DNA of 64,000 nt from contig NZ_FRAR01000022.1 in NCBI RefSeq assembly GCF_900142375.1, positions 45,772 to 109,771 on the forward strand. The letters run 5' to 3'. The notes below the pieces were generated by a model, which saw only the letters and a program-made list of their open reading frames with translations, was not told where the DNA came from and did not search any database. Source of the stretch: Desulforamulus aeronauticus DSM 10349 (lineage in GTDB: Bacteria; Bacillota; Desulfotomaculia; Desulfotomaculales; Desulfotomaculaceae). The translations under genes and the position numbers were made by a program. Of the stretch, positions 33,911 through 42,702 are shown piece by piece; within the stretch, counting starts at the first letter, position 1; every line of letters starts with the position of its first letter.

Positions 33911-36694
33911 ATGGAGAAATACAATGTCAAAGTACAGTCTTATCTTAAAGATGAGTGTATTGAATACGGAACCGGGATCATGATCGCGCGAAATCTCGTG
34001 CTGACTCCCAGGCATGTGGCCTGCGGAGACCGTCATACGGTGTGGATCAGTGACAAAGAAGACCATGCTCGCATCATAAAGGAGAATGATGTTGCAGTAG
34101 TGCTGGAGATCGGCCATTCCGATACTTACAGTATGGCAGATATTTTTTCCGATGATGAGATCTTGGATGAAGAATCTACCTGGTCGGTCAGCGGATTTAT
34201 TACATCCCGGCAACACGAGCATCATATGAGGGGAACCGGGATCATAGTTTCACCGGCAAAGGAAATGGAATGGGATTATCATCTGGCAGTAATTGCAACC
34301 GGAAAGTCCGATAATTATCAGGGATTATCCGGCTCTCCGGTATTCTGTGATAACAGAATCGTCGGTATCCTTCAAATGCAGGCTCATAATAGCAGCGGCG
34401 CATTGGGCGTATGCATGTCATCCGTGAAGATGTTCCAGGATTTGCTGGCGAAGGAAAATTTCAAGCCTAATGCATATCAAATGCTGTTGAATGAGGCATG
34501 TACCCAATATACGAAAAGCCAGATCGAGAAAAATGTGAAAAGCAAAAAATACATTGCCGACATATTCGTGGAAGAAGGCGACTATAAAGAAAATCTCCGC
34601 TATTTTGCAGACCCTATGTTGTTTCTGAAGAAGGCAATCTGTGATACGAAAATTCTTGATTTTAAAAGTGTTAATTTTCACCTGAGAGAAAATGGCAAAC
34701 AGGAAATAGATTTTTCGGATCTTACCGAGTATTTTTCAGCGACGGAGCTCGAACAGGTATGCATTTGCCTGCAGGATAGGATTTCGGATGCAATCTCAAG
34801 GCTGGAGGAATTTGAAAAAAATAATGACTCTGATATTTCCAATTTGGAAAAATACTTTGCCATCAGACAGAACAGTCTCAATAATTCTGTTAAACACTAC
34901 TTATCTGACATAAAAGACAATATCGACTTTATAGCAAAGAAGTATATTCTGCTAACCAAAGACGCCGGTCAGGGCAAAACGAATTTCGTTTGCGACTTCG
35001 CATTGAATTTCCTGATGAGAAAGGGCTATTGCTCATTATATTTTAATGCCTATGATTTTAGAGAAAATCCGATGATTCTCGCAAAGCAAAAACTGTCGCT
35101 TAATGGGGCGTATTCATTCCCTTATGCAAATAAAATTCTCCACCGGGAATGGAATAGTTCCAAGAGGCCGATCGTCATCATCATAGACGGCTTAAACGAG
35201 AATACGCTGGTGAAGGACTTTGGCCAGTGCATACGGGATTTTCTGGAGGAATGTCAGGCCTGTCCATATATCAAAGTGATTATGACCACCCGGAACGAGT
35301 TCCTGAAGGAGCGGTTTGTGGTGATCGAAGAAGGAACGTATTTGAGCGCATATAAACATATCGATATGTGGCATAGGGGCGACGACTTCAAGGAGCGGAT
35401 CTTCCGAGGGTACTTGAACTTTTTCGGGATCACAATCAGAGAAAATACGTTAACGGATAAATTCTATGATGCAATAACCAATGATGTGCTGCTGCTGCGA
35501 TTTTTTTGCGAAGTAAACGAAAACAAGAAGCAAATTTACGTATATGACGTTTACAAATATGATGTTTTCCGGCAATATTTGAACCTAAAATCACTGGAAT
35601 ATCAAAAGGATCAACAGGTCTTAAATCATCAAGATTCTTTATACGTCCTGCTTGATAAAATTTCGGAGTATATGATCCGTGAAAAAACGTTCTTTAATGT
35701 CCCATCCAGTATTTTCAACGAAACAGAGCAAAAGCTGCTCTATCAAATGCTGGATAACGAGGTGATATTCAAGGACGAACAGATAATGAAAACTGGTATG
35801 TTGATGAGAAATACCGTTGTGATCAGCTTTACATTTGATGAATTCCGGGATTTCTGCATAACGAACTATATTTTAACCCATCTTGCGGAGCAGCACGCTT
35901 TTCTGGCGTTCTGGGATCAGATGAATAAAGAAAATCTTACGATCCGGGAAGGCGTTCAAAAATACATTTTCTATTTAGCGCGAACCGAATCGCAGGAGGA
36001 TCTGTTGCCGATCATCGAAAATCTTCCTGAATACGAAAATCTCTACTGGCGCTATATATGGGGTCTGGAGGATCGTCATTTCACCGCCCATGATACGAAA
36101 GCTTGGAGGATGCAGCTTATTACGAATGGACCTCACGCGAAAAAGATTGTTCATGATCTAATTGACAAATATGACTGTGAATTTTTTAGTAATATCAATA
36201 TCCGTTTGCTGTTCGAAGCGTTGGATGTGCTTGCGGAAAAAATAGACTTGTATGATGCTTTTATTAAAAGGATGTTTGGCGTTTATCTTCAGAAGAAAGG
36301 CATCTATACCAATACCGGGCCAGAGTCTGTGTGGCCGTTTAACATGATGATCCGGGACATTGCGGAATATGTAAATGATGATACTTGGAATGTGTGCCAT
36401 TCCGAGTTGTATCGACTGGTCCTTTATTTGCTTGAACTGGAGAACAGGGGCGCGTTAGATTTATGGTGTAAGCTCTATGGGGTGTCACCGGTGGTGGCTG
36501 TTCGCATTCTGAACGAAATGAACCAACACAAAAGCAGCTTAATTTCATGCAATGTAAAGGAGATTTTGCATCATCTCACAAAGAGCAGAAACGGCGATGC
36601 ATACGATCAGATAATTGAACGACTGGCTCAGGAAAACAGCTTCTGCCGGGATATATCTATCGACATGGAGCTATTTTCTAAATTGCTTCTCTAG
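33911..36694 (+). CDS. Trypsin-like protease fused to a NACHT/STAND NTPase
   Basis: A 927-residue protein. The N-terminal 200 residues are a trypsin-like domain with His35 (LTPRHVA), Asp60 (NDVAVV) and Ser140 (GLSGSP). From about residue 345 follows a NACHT NTPase: Walker A KDAGQGKTNF, Walker B PIVIIIDGLNE, sensor TTRNEF. The C-terminal 350 residues are helical and probably sense a trigger. The layout is that of antiviral STAND (Avs-like) proteins in which a protease is the effector. All catalytic residues are present. It is the core of a six-gene cluster. Confidence 0.85.
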   Translation: MEKYNVKVQSYLKDECIEYGTGIMIARNLVLTPRHVACGDRHTVWISDKEDHARIIKENDVAVVLEIGHSDTYSMADIFSDDEILDEESTWSVSGFITSRQHEHHMRGTGIIVSPAKEMEWDYHLAVIATGKSDNYQGLSGSPVFCDNRIVGILQMQAHNSSGALGVCMSSVKMFQDLLAKENFKPNAYQMLLNEACTQYTKSQIEKNVKSKKYIADIFVEEGDYKENLRYFADPMLFLKKAICDTKILDFKSVNFHLRENGKQEIDFSDLTEYFSATELEQVCICLQDRISDAISRLEEFEKNNDSDISNLEKYFAIRQNSLNNSVKHYLSDIKDNIDFIAKKYILLTKDAGQGKTNFVCDFALNFLMRKGYCSLYFNAYDFRENPMILAKQKLSLNGAYSFPYANKILHREWNSSKRPIVIIIDGLNENTLVKDFGQCIRDFLEECQACPYIKVIMTTRNEFLKERFVVIEEGTYLSAYKHIDMWHRGDDFKERIFRGYLNFFGITIRENTLTDKFYDAITNDVLLLRFFCEVNENKKQIYVYDVYKYDVFRQYLNLKSLEYQKDQQVLNHQDSLYVLLDKISEYMIREKTFFNVPSSIFNETEQKLLYQMLDNEVIFKDEQIMKTGMLMRNTVVISFTFDEFRDFCITNYILTHLAEQHAFLAFWDQMNKENLTIREGVQKYIFYLARTESQEDLLPIIENLPEYENLYWRYIWGLEDRHFTAHDTKAWRMQLITNGPHAKKIVHDLIDKYDCEFFSNINIRLLFEALDVLAEKIDLYDAFIKRMFGVYLQKKGIYTNTGPESVWPFNMMIRDIAEYVNDDTWNVCHSELYRLVLYLLELENRGALDLWCKLYGVSPVVAVRILNEMNQHKSSLISCNVKEILHHLTKSRNGDAYDQIIERLAQENSFCRDISIDMELFSKLLL

Positions 36695-36711
36695 TAAACT
36701 CGGAGGATAAC

Positions 36712-37113
36712 ATGAGGATACTTAAATTATTGGATAAATATTATTGTATAGCGAATGAGAGCTTTGCTTATGAAGAACTTGAAAAAAGGATATCTGATGT
36801 ATTACATCTGCAAAGGGGTTCCTTTGCTGAGTTTTACTCAAAGAGGATCTTCCGGGCTTTTTTTCAATATGCTAGGGATTTAAAAAAGGAATATCTGACG
36901 TACTACCCACAGGAATATGAAAGCTTTGAGGATTACTTGTATAAAAAAGAGCTATTGGATTGGGAGCATATGGAGATTTTGGATCTGGGTGAAGGTCAAA
37001 CCTTATTAAAGCTCAACATAAATCTAACCAGTTATAATGCAGACAATCTGATCCAATACGAAGAAAACGGCATAGATGTTTTGAATCAGGCTTTAAAGGA
37101 GATTGGTTTATGA
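36712..37113 (+). CDS. Small protein of the protease-STAND / radical SAM cluster
   Basis: A 133-residue, helix-rich acidic protein (YFDY-rich stretch LTYYPQEYESFEDYLYKK) with no family that I recognise. It lies 17 bp after the STAND gene, with GGAGGAT before the ATG, and overlaps the next gene by ATGA. The coupling suggests it acts with the following small protein and the radical SAM enzyme. Confidence 0.7.
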   Translation: MRILKLLDKYYCIANESFAYEELEKRISDVLHLQRGSFAEFYSKRIFRAFFQYARDLKKEYLTYYPQEYESFEDYLYKKELLDWEHMEILDLGEGQTLLKLNINLTSYNADNLIQYEENGIDVLNQALKEIGL

Positions 37114-37526
37114 AGATCAGGCAGGACTTTGTAACGAACAGTTCCTCCACCTCTTTCATCATTTCCATGAAGGATGAATTCAATAAGGATCGCTTTTTAA
37201 AAGGCATCGGAGTCGAAGGACTGTCTCCGATGAGTCGGATCTTTGAAGACCTATATGAAGCAGTCGAGCAGAACAAGCAGGACATTATGGAATATATGAA
37301 AGAGTCCCGAACATCATATCGCAGCGTAGCGGAATTTCTGCAAGAGGAACACTACGATGAAGAGACAGTCAAAATCGTAGAAAAGCTGCTGGCTGAAAAA
37401 AGAAAGGTGTATTACGGAAAACTTAGTTCGGATGGATACTCGGCTGCAGAAGTATATTTCTGTATGGAAAGCTTTCTGATTTGTGAAGATAGTTTGTATT
37501 TTAACGGCAAAATCGGTGGCTGGTAA
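37110..37526 (+). CDS. Small protein with N-terminal NSSSTSF motif
   Basis: A 138-residue protein beginning MKIRQDFVTNSSSTSFIIS. This N-terminal pattern (MKIR-x-FV-T/S-NSSSSSF) recurs in small uncharacterised proteins of Firmicutes and phages, to my recollection; its role is unknown. It overlaps the gene before it (ATGA) and the radical SAM gene behind it (TAATG), so it may be the substrate of that enzyme. The rest is charged and helical. Confidence 0.7.
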   Translation: MKIRQDFVTNSSSTSFIISMKDEFNKDRFLKGIGVEGLSPMSRIFEDLYEAVEQNKQDIMEYMKESRTSYRSVAEFLQEEHYDEETVKIVEKLLAEKRKVYYGKLSSDGYSAAEVYFCMESFLICEDSLYFNGKIGGW

Positions 37527-38572
37527 TGGGATGTTGGTTGATTCGAAATTGTAGAGAAAGCGGGTATATCCTGGGCTTTGATCGGGATGAGGGAACGTTT
37601 ATCCGATATGACAAAAACGGCAGCGAGCCATTCTGCAACGCAGCAGGCCCTGAACTGCTTGATATCGCAATCACAAATTACTGCGAACGGGAATGCGATT
37701 TTTGCTATCGAGCTTCAAACAGGCAGGGGAGTTTCATGCGCCTGGTAGATTACGAGCTCATTATCAAGCAGGCGGAAAAGGCAGGCGTTTTACAGGTGGC
37801 CTTGGGCGGCGGAAACCCAAACCAGCATCCTCATTTTGTGCAGATATTGCAGAAATCCCGTGACCATAATATTGTTCCGTCATATACAACAAACGGACAA
37901 GGCATGACGGACGAGATCTATGCGGCAACGAAGCAATACTGCGGCGCAATGGCCGTCAGTTGGTATGAACCCTATGTAGATGCGCAGGAAGTGATTAAAC
38001 GAGCTAGCGCATATGGAATCAAGGTAAACATCCATTTTATGCTAAACAAACTCAACCTCCCGCAGGCGATGGAATTGATGGAGAAACACACCAAATTATT
38101 GGAAAATATCAATGCGATCATTTTTCTGAATTACAAACCAGTGCATTCCTCCGATGCCTTGTGCCTGACGGATGGAAATGAAATAAAGAATTTCTTTGAG
38201 TCCGTGAAGAAGATCAAAAATTGTAAGATTGGCTTTGACAGCTGTATGATTTCGTTCTTACCACTGATGGGAGGCGGTCTTCTGAAGGAGACTGTGGATT
38301 TCTGTGAAGCGGCAAGATTTTCAGCTTATATTTCAGAAAATCTACTCTTGTACCCATGTTCATTCATGAATGATATCTCCGGGAATGGAATTGATCTAAA
38401 GAAGCATTCACTGCAGGATGGATGGAGATTTGGCGAAGAATTTGTCAAAATGCGTGAAAGATTAAGCAGGCCCGGAGCACAGAGATATTCCATTCCTGCG
38501 TGCCAAACCTGCGAAAATTATGTTATGTGCCACGGTGGCTGTCCGATTTTTAATATCAACAGATGCAGGTAG
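37526..38572 (+). CDS. Radical SAM / SPASM enzyme
   Basis: A 348-residue enzyme. The radical SAM cluster is CERECDFC (CxxxCxxC, about residue 53), the SAM-binding GGN is in ALGGGNPNQHP, and the C-terminal SPASM Cys are in CQTCENYVMCHGGCP. SPASM enzymes usually modify peptides or mature enzymes. Here the tight coupling to the NSSSTSF protein suggests that this, or the STAND protein, is the target. It overlaps both neighbours. Confidence 0.85.
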   Translation: MGCWLIRNCRESGYILGFDRDEGTFIRYDKNGSEPFCNAAGPELLDIAITNYCERECDFCYRASNRQGSFMRLVDYELIIKQAEKAGVLQVALGGGNPNQHPHFVQILQKSRDHNIVPSYTTNGQGMTDEIYAATKQYCGAMAVSWYEPYVDAQEVIKRASAYGIKVNIHFMLNKLNLPQAMELMEKHTKLLENINAIIFLNYKPVHSSDALCLTDGNEIKNFFESVKKIKNCKIGFDSCMISFLPLMGGGLLKETVDFCEAARFSAYISENLLLYPCSFMNDISGNGIDLKKHSLQDGWRFGEEFVKMRERLSRPGAQRYSIPACQTCENYVMCHGGCPIFNINRCR

Positions 38573-39504
38573 AAGTAGATGTGACGGAGGAAGACCTAAT
38601 GATGATTTCGGAAGCGACTGCAAGGCGAAGGAATTTACTAATCTCCATCATACGCGGAATTCTTAAAGAGAATTTTGAAGTGACTCGCGAGTATACGGTG
38701 GCGGAGATTGAGACAGTCTTTCATTTTAGGAAAAGAGATATCGCGTATAATTTAGATTATTTCTTTAAACAAATGGATGAGAAATTCATTCTAAAGACAG
38801 AAAGGCTGGATGAAGTCCAAAGAATTATTCAGAATCATCACCAGGCACTCGGACAGTTGGAAACCGCCAAGGTCTTATTTATAAAATCCTTTGGAAGATT
38901 TTATGACGACCGTGAAAATAGCACAAGCTTTTCATTTGATTATGAAAGGCTACGGAAGATTTTTTCTGACCTACATCCAGTGATCCAGATTCTTCATTGG
39001 GGTATGCTTCCAATTCTATCAAAATGGCTGATAATCAATAGCGGAAAGCTCCCAGAGAATGACGTAATCGATTTTTACCATCATTATCATATGCTTACTG
39101 CATTGTTGAAAGAAATAAGAGGGCAGGGAGAAACGATGGAAACCAAGGGAGACGATACGCTAAACAAAAAAATGACCTTTTCTGTATATACGAGAAGGTG
39201 GGGGCATCCGGACGTTTATCGAATTGAGCGGACGATCGAAGGATGGGAGGTTCGCCATAACTCGATCAATGGTAAGTACGCTAAGGATGGCGAAGGCGCT
39301 CTTATGGATAATCTACATCATGATGGTATATTTTTCCCGGAAGACGGTGTGAAATACGCACTCAGCAACTTATGGGACGATGCGGAAGACGGGAACCTCA
39401 CGCCAGAGGAATTGCAGAAAAAGCTCCAACAGATCGCAGACTGGATCAGTAGTGTTGAAAAGGCGGTTGGAGAAAATCAGCCGGATTGGGTCAATTATTA
39501 CTGA
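38563..39504 (+). CDS. Two-part protein ending the six-gene cluster
   Basis: A 313-residue protein overlapping the radical SAM gene by 10 bp. The first half is helical and may hold a winged-helix segment (VAEIETVFHFRKRDIAYNLD). The second half, from about residue 205, is a compact module (TFSVYTRRWGHPDVYRIERT, then EGWEVRHNSINGKYAKDGEG) ending in LQQIADWISSVEKA. A similar stand-alone module occurs in small hypothetical proteins, as I recall. Function unknown. Confidence 0.65.
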   Translation: MQVEVDVTEEDLMMISEATARRRNLLISIIRGILKENFEVTREYTVAEIETVFHFRKRDIAYNLDYFFKQMDEKFILKTERLDEVQRIIQNHHQALGQLETAKVLFIKSFGRFYDDRENSTSFSFDYERLRKIFSDLHPVIQILHWGMLPILSKWLIINSGKLPENDVIDFYHHYHMLTALLKEIRGQGETMETKGDDTLNKKMTFSVYTRRWGHPDVYRIERTIEGWEVRHNSINGKYAKDGEGALMDNLHHDGIFFPEDGVKYALSNLWDDAEDGNLTPEELQKKLQQIADWISSVEKAVGENQPDWVNYY

Positions 39505-39646
39505 TTGTGAAAATTCAATTCGACTTGAGCTTAATTAAACCGCCATATCTTTTGGTTAATAAAATGGATATTTACCTATTGTAAGGAGATCATCAATGGT
39601 AGGACATAGAACGAATGAATATATTTGATTTCTGAAACAGGTCACT

Positions 39647-39799
39647 ATGCTAGAAGTAGGAGATCTTTACTGTCCTAGAAGAATTAGCTTAATGGACTTT
39701 GGCGGATCATATATTATGTTTACTCACTATCAGGTGAGGCAGTGTGAATTACGCGTTATTAACATTCCCTATCCGCTAAAGTATGTGAGCTTCCCATAA
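39647..39799 (+). CDS. Possible small protein ending inside a cassette site
   Basis: A 50-codon ORF (MLEVGDLYCPRRISLMDFGG, then SYIMFTHYQVRQCELRVINI) whose TAA stop is part of the site CTTCCCATAATCCATAT. The ribosome site is weak. It is listed because a stop inside the site is what a cassette would show. Confidence 0.3.
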   Translation: MLEVGDLYCPRRISLMDFGGSYIMFTHYQVRQCELRVINIPYPLKYVSFP

Positions 39800-39806
39800 T
39801 CCATAT
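39713..39806 (+). repeat. Paired cassette sites after the six-gene cluster
   Basis: ATTATGTTTA (39713-39722) and AGCTTCCCATAATCCATAT (39788-39806); the second matches the sites at 26426, 26968 and 29267 almost base for base. Confidence 0.6.
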
Positions 39807-39847
39807 CATATGAAGTTTGAGCTCGGAGTCAGGTATTCACGGATTAG

Positions 39848-39880
39848 TAAAACCTCTTGATTTCTATTAGAGAGGTTTTA
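39848..39880 (+). terminator. Rho-independent terminator
   Basis: TAAAACCTCT/AGAGGTTTTA, a 10-bp stem with a 13-nt loop. From here to 41090 no gene is seen. Confidence 0.7.
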
Positions 39881-40345
39881 CTATAAATGGGGCAGGTGTC
39901 GTAAAAACTAAGGGCAGTAATCTAAACTAGCTATCTATACCTAAGTAGGATAACTAGAGAAACTGACTAGTTAATTACTATATTAAAATGCTAATCTGCT
40001 TTAAAACTTTCGGACTAGCCGAATGTACTAAATCGTTGTTATTTCAACATGTTGCAGATCCGTTATATCATAATTAATATAGTCCGGTCCTTTGACAATC
40101 CTCGGTACAACGATTATCGGGAGAAGGGGAGAGGCCCTTAAGTCTCTCAAAATCCAAGAGCCTAGGAATAACCATTGTTTCTCTCAAGATAAATAATTAT
40201 GGCTCATTCTAGAGAGAAAAGGGGGTTAATTGCAGATGCCATATCATACTTTATTGATGTGGTTCGGAGAAGATAACATTATATAATTCGTTATAGAGAA
40301 TAATCCTAATGAAAACAGAGCAGGGGGAACGTATGTTTTTGCATG

Positions 40346-40358
40346 GTTAACATAATAC
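40346..40358 (+). repeat. GTTAACATAATAC site
   Basis: Opens a 498-bp gene-free stretch closed by the full site at 40844, just as 21887 and 22411 bracket 524 bp. The two interiors do not look alike to me. Confidence 0.45.
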
Positions 40359-40843
40359 CTAACGTTTAAAACAGCAACGGGCGAAGCTGAATTGGCCGCC
40401 TCATAAGGAATGACTCAAAATGATTTCTGTGTTGTTAACGCAAGACAGGAGTCGGTGTTTTAAATAAACCATTCTTGCTAGCTAATAAGCCATCAAAAAC
40501 TAGATGGAAACCGTTGATATCACCACTTAGCTTCTTTGGGTTTTGACCCAAGACCTATAGGGATACCTTGATGTACTAAGCCTTAGCCATAAAGCTAGAA
40601 CTACAAAGAGCAAACCCGTACCTTAATCATACTTGGCCAACAGAGTGTGCAGCTGGCCGCCGTAACGATCTTTACTATATGAGTCTCAAGGCGTATATAC
40701 AACTAACTGATAAATAACCCATCTGAAAATTAGCTTTAAGGTTCTATTAGCGGTAGAATCAAGACCCATAAGTTAAAGGGCCACCAGTCCAGGCCAAATG
40801 CCCGATAGAGAAAAGCCCTGCAGCACCCTCTTTTTTTATTCTA

Positions 40844-40866
40844 GTTAACATAATATACATTATCGG
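40844..40866 (+). repeat. Fullest copy of the GTTAACATAAT site
   Basis: GTTAACATAATATACATTATCGG has a palindromic core ATAAT-ATAC-ATTAT, the layout of a site-specific recombinase site. Confidence 0.55.
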
Positions 40867-40934
40867 AACCATTTTGGGATTCAAGTTTAACCAATAGATC
40901 TTGAAACTCAACATCATATAAGTAAATCCCTTCC

Positions 40935-41022
40935 CATTCGACAACTAAATGCGTTCCCGTATGATTACTTTGCTCTTTTTAAGTTGTTTAAACAGTATGA
41001 GAACACATTTAGTTGTCGAATG
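40935..41022. mobile_element. 88-bp MITE-like element
   Basis: 22-bp inverted repeats (begin CATTCGACAACTAAATG, at 40935-40956 and 41001-41022) with a single mismatch enclose 44 bp without coding content. It lies downstream of the CBASS genes. Confidence 0.6.
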
Positions 41023-41090
41023 ATACACTTGATACATGATAAAGCAATATAGTCCCCTACTGATCGTATTTTCTGCACAATTATTTAACG

Positions 41091-42191
41091 TCATATACTG
41101 AAGGTTCTCTCATGTTTGGGCTGATTTCTATACCTAAAATGATATAGATTAACATGAGGCCACATGTTTGCGTTAACTGATCTTCCGATTTCCACTGCAA
41201 GCCCCGCTGGCCCTGCATAGAAAAGATGGATTTCATTGTACCGTTTTTTTTGTATTAACTCCTCAACATTTCTTTTGAAACAACTTTTTACTTTTGCTAC
41301 TTGCTCACTAAAAATTACTTTATCGACCTTCGGTTCTTCTACCGTAATTTCAAGAAAATCAGATTCCTCTAAATTTACCACATCTATAATATCGTCACTT
41401 TCAATCTTACTTGTTATGCCTATTGAAACAATAAGAATCTTGGAACCCTTTATAGTTTTATTGGCTTTTAGCCCTAACTCTTCGAGTAAGATATTTTCAG
41501 GTGAGCCGAGTACCCATTCCTGAATGCTTCGATCATATTGGTAAATATTTACTGGGATAGTATCGGTAATTAAACTACCTAAATGAATTAGTAAGGGAAT
41601 CTGAGATAATGGAAAAACATCAATAACAGTCCCTTCATACTTTTTCATTAAATCTAGAGTTTCTCTATATTTCAAAATGTTTTTATCCTTAATCTGGTCC
41701 CAAGGAATATCCGTCGAAGCATCAAGTCTTTCTTGAAGTGAAACCGATCCCAACATTTTATGTTTGCTAGCTAGAGTAATATGATCGACAGGGGGTCCCA
41801 TTGTCTTATGGATTATAGCTATCGAATTTTGGACTTCCTGAAGTCTGGTTCGTACCCAAGCTTCGTGCTTTCTTTTCATTTCAAAAAGAGTATCTGGAGT
41901 ATATTTCTCTTCATTAGCATCCACAATTTTATGATGGATTTTACAGAAAAGTATAAGATTTTTGTGACTATCTATATCGTCTTCACTAAGACCATACTTT
42001 TCCCGTTCATCGCCCCGAGGTCCATCTGTGCTATGGGCAATGACATGAGCTTTATCAGCTACATTTACTATTGTCCCTATGTCGTCAAACACTAATGGCT
42101 GATGGCAGCCATCAAAGGCACAAATTCCTCCCGATGACACCCATAAAAAATTCTCTTCAGCTGCTTTGAGATTTTTTCTCGGTTTGCTCAT
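41091..42191 (-). CDS. cap5: Cap5-like HNH endonuclease-SAVED effector (type II CBASS)
   Basis: A 366-residue effector. The N-terminal HNH domain has CAFDGCHQPL, AHVIAHSTDGPRG, the Asn in SHKNLILFC and KIHHKIVD. The C-terminal SAVED domain includes LILVSIGITSKI-like strands and HLFYAGPAGLAVEIGR. In CBASS, SAVED binds the cyclic nucleotide made by the CD-NTase and the HNH then cuts DNA. The start overlaps the end of cap3 (ATGA). The gene is complete, but no CD-NTase is present in the window, so activation by its own system is not possible from what is seen. Confidence 0.88.
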   Translation of the reverse strand: MSKPRKNLKAAEENFLWVSSGGICAFDGCHQPLVFDDIGTIVNVADKAHVIAHSTDGPRGDEREKYGLSEDDIDSHKNLILFCKIHHKIVDANEEKYTPDTLFEMKRKHEAWVRTRLQEVQNSIAIIHKTMGPPVDHITLASKHKMLGSVSLQERLDASTDIPWDQIKDKNILKYRETLDLMKKYEGTVIDVFPLSQIPLLIHLGSLITDTIPVNIYQYDRSIQEWVLGSPENILLEELGLKANKTIKGSKILIVSIGITSKIESDDIIDVVNLEESDFLEITVEEPKVDKVIFSEQVAKVKSCFKRNVEELIQKKRYNEIHLFYAGPAGLAVEIGRSVNANMWPHVNLYHFRYRNQPKHERTFSI

Positions 42192-42699
42192 ACAACTCCC
42201 CCACTCTTTCTAGTTTCTACAGTGAGCTCTAATATATCTAGATTATCCTTTTTACCTTCCCATACGCCTATAGCCCGTGTTCCAATAATTATAAAGAATA
42301 GATACCACTTTCAAACTTAGTTTCCCGAAGAATTCGCTTCCAATTAGATATGTCTTGGTTAGAAGGTCTAGGAATAGCTTCTGGGTGGGTGTGCCATTCC
42401 CCCAAATAATTACAAGTGCCGTTACTTTGCAACCATCTTATTTTTAATTTTTCTTGATGTGCTAAACCCTTTCTCAAGAAAAAGAATCTCCCACTCTGGT
42501 CTTCTATATTGGGGACAGTTATATCGTCAACAACAACATCGTTACAGTCAATAATGAGCCGACCTAAAAGTAGTCCCCCACCTTCGTGGTTATCATGAAT
42601 AACCTGAGAATATGTCACCATCTTCCTAAGAGCTCCCCGACAGATCTTGATATAACCTGTATTACTACGATTATAAACTAATGAATTTAAAATCGTTAT
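42188..42699 (-). pseudogene. cap3: Cap3-like JAB/JAMM isopeptidase, frameshifted
   Basis: The JAMM motif is complete (HTHPEAIPRPSNQD), and Glu in EGGGLLLGR fits the family start. The short annotated ORF (42289-42621) is only the middle. Upstream, the frame is open to 42699 (KICRGALRKM) with GAGGTGAT 6 bp before a possible ATA or ATT start. Downstream, after GIYSL-stop, a -1 frame continues as FIIIGTRAIGVWEGKKD and ends in TGA at 42188, overlapping cap5. One base was lost or gained near 42295. The N-terminal two thirds could still be made. Confidence 0.75.
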
Positions 42700-42702
42700 A
42701 GT

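Noticed and set aside
24497..40866. Reading the repeated CATAATCCATAT sites as promoters (CATAAT as -10)
   Set aside because: No matching -35 at 17 bp, the sites follow stop codons at varied distance from the next gene, and both orientations occur. Kept as an alternative to test, not as the call.
24497..40866. Classical integron attC sites
   Set aside because: The GTTRRRY/RYYYAAC ends of attC are not present, and no IntI-type integrase with its extra domain is seen.
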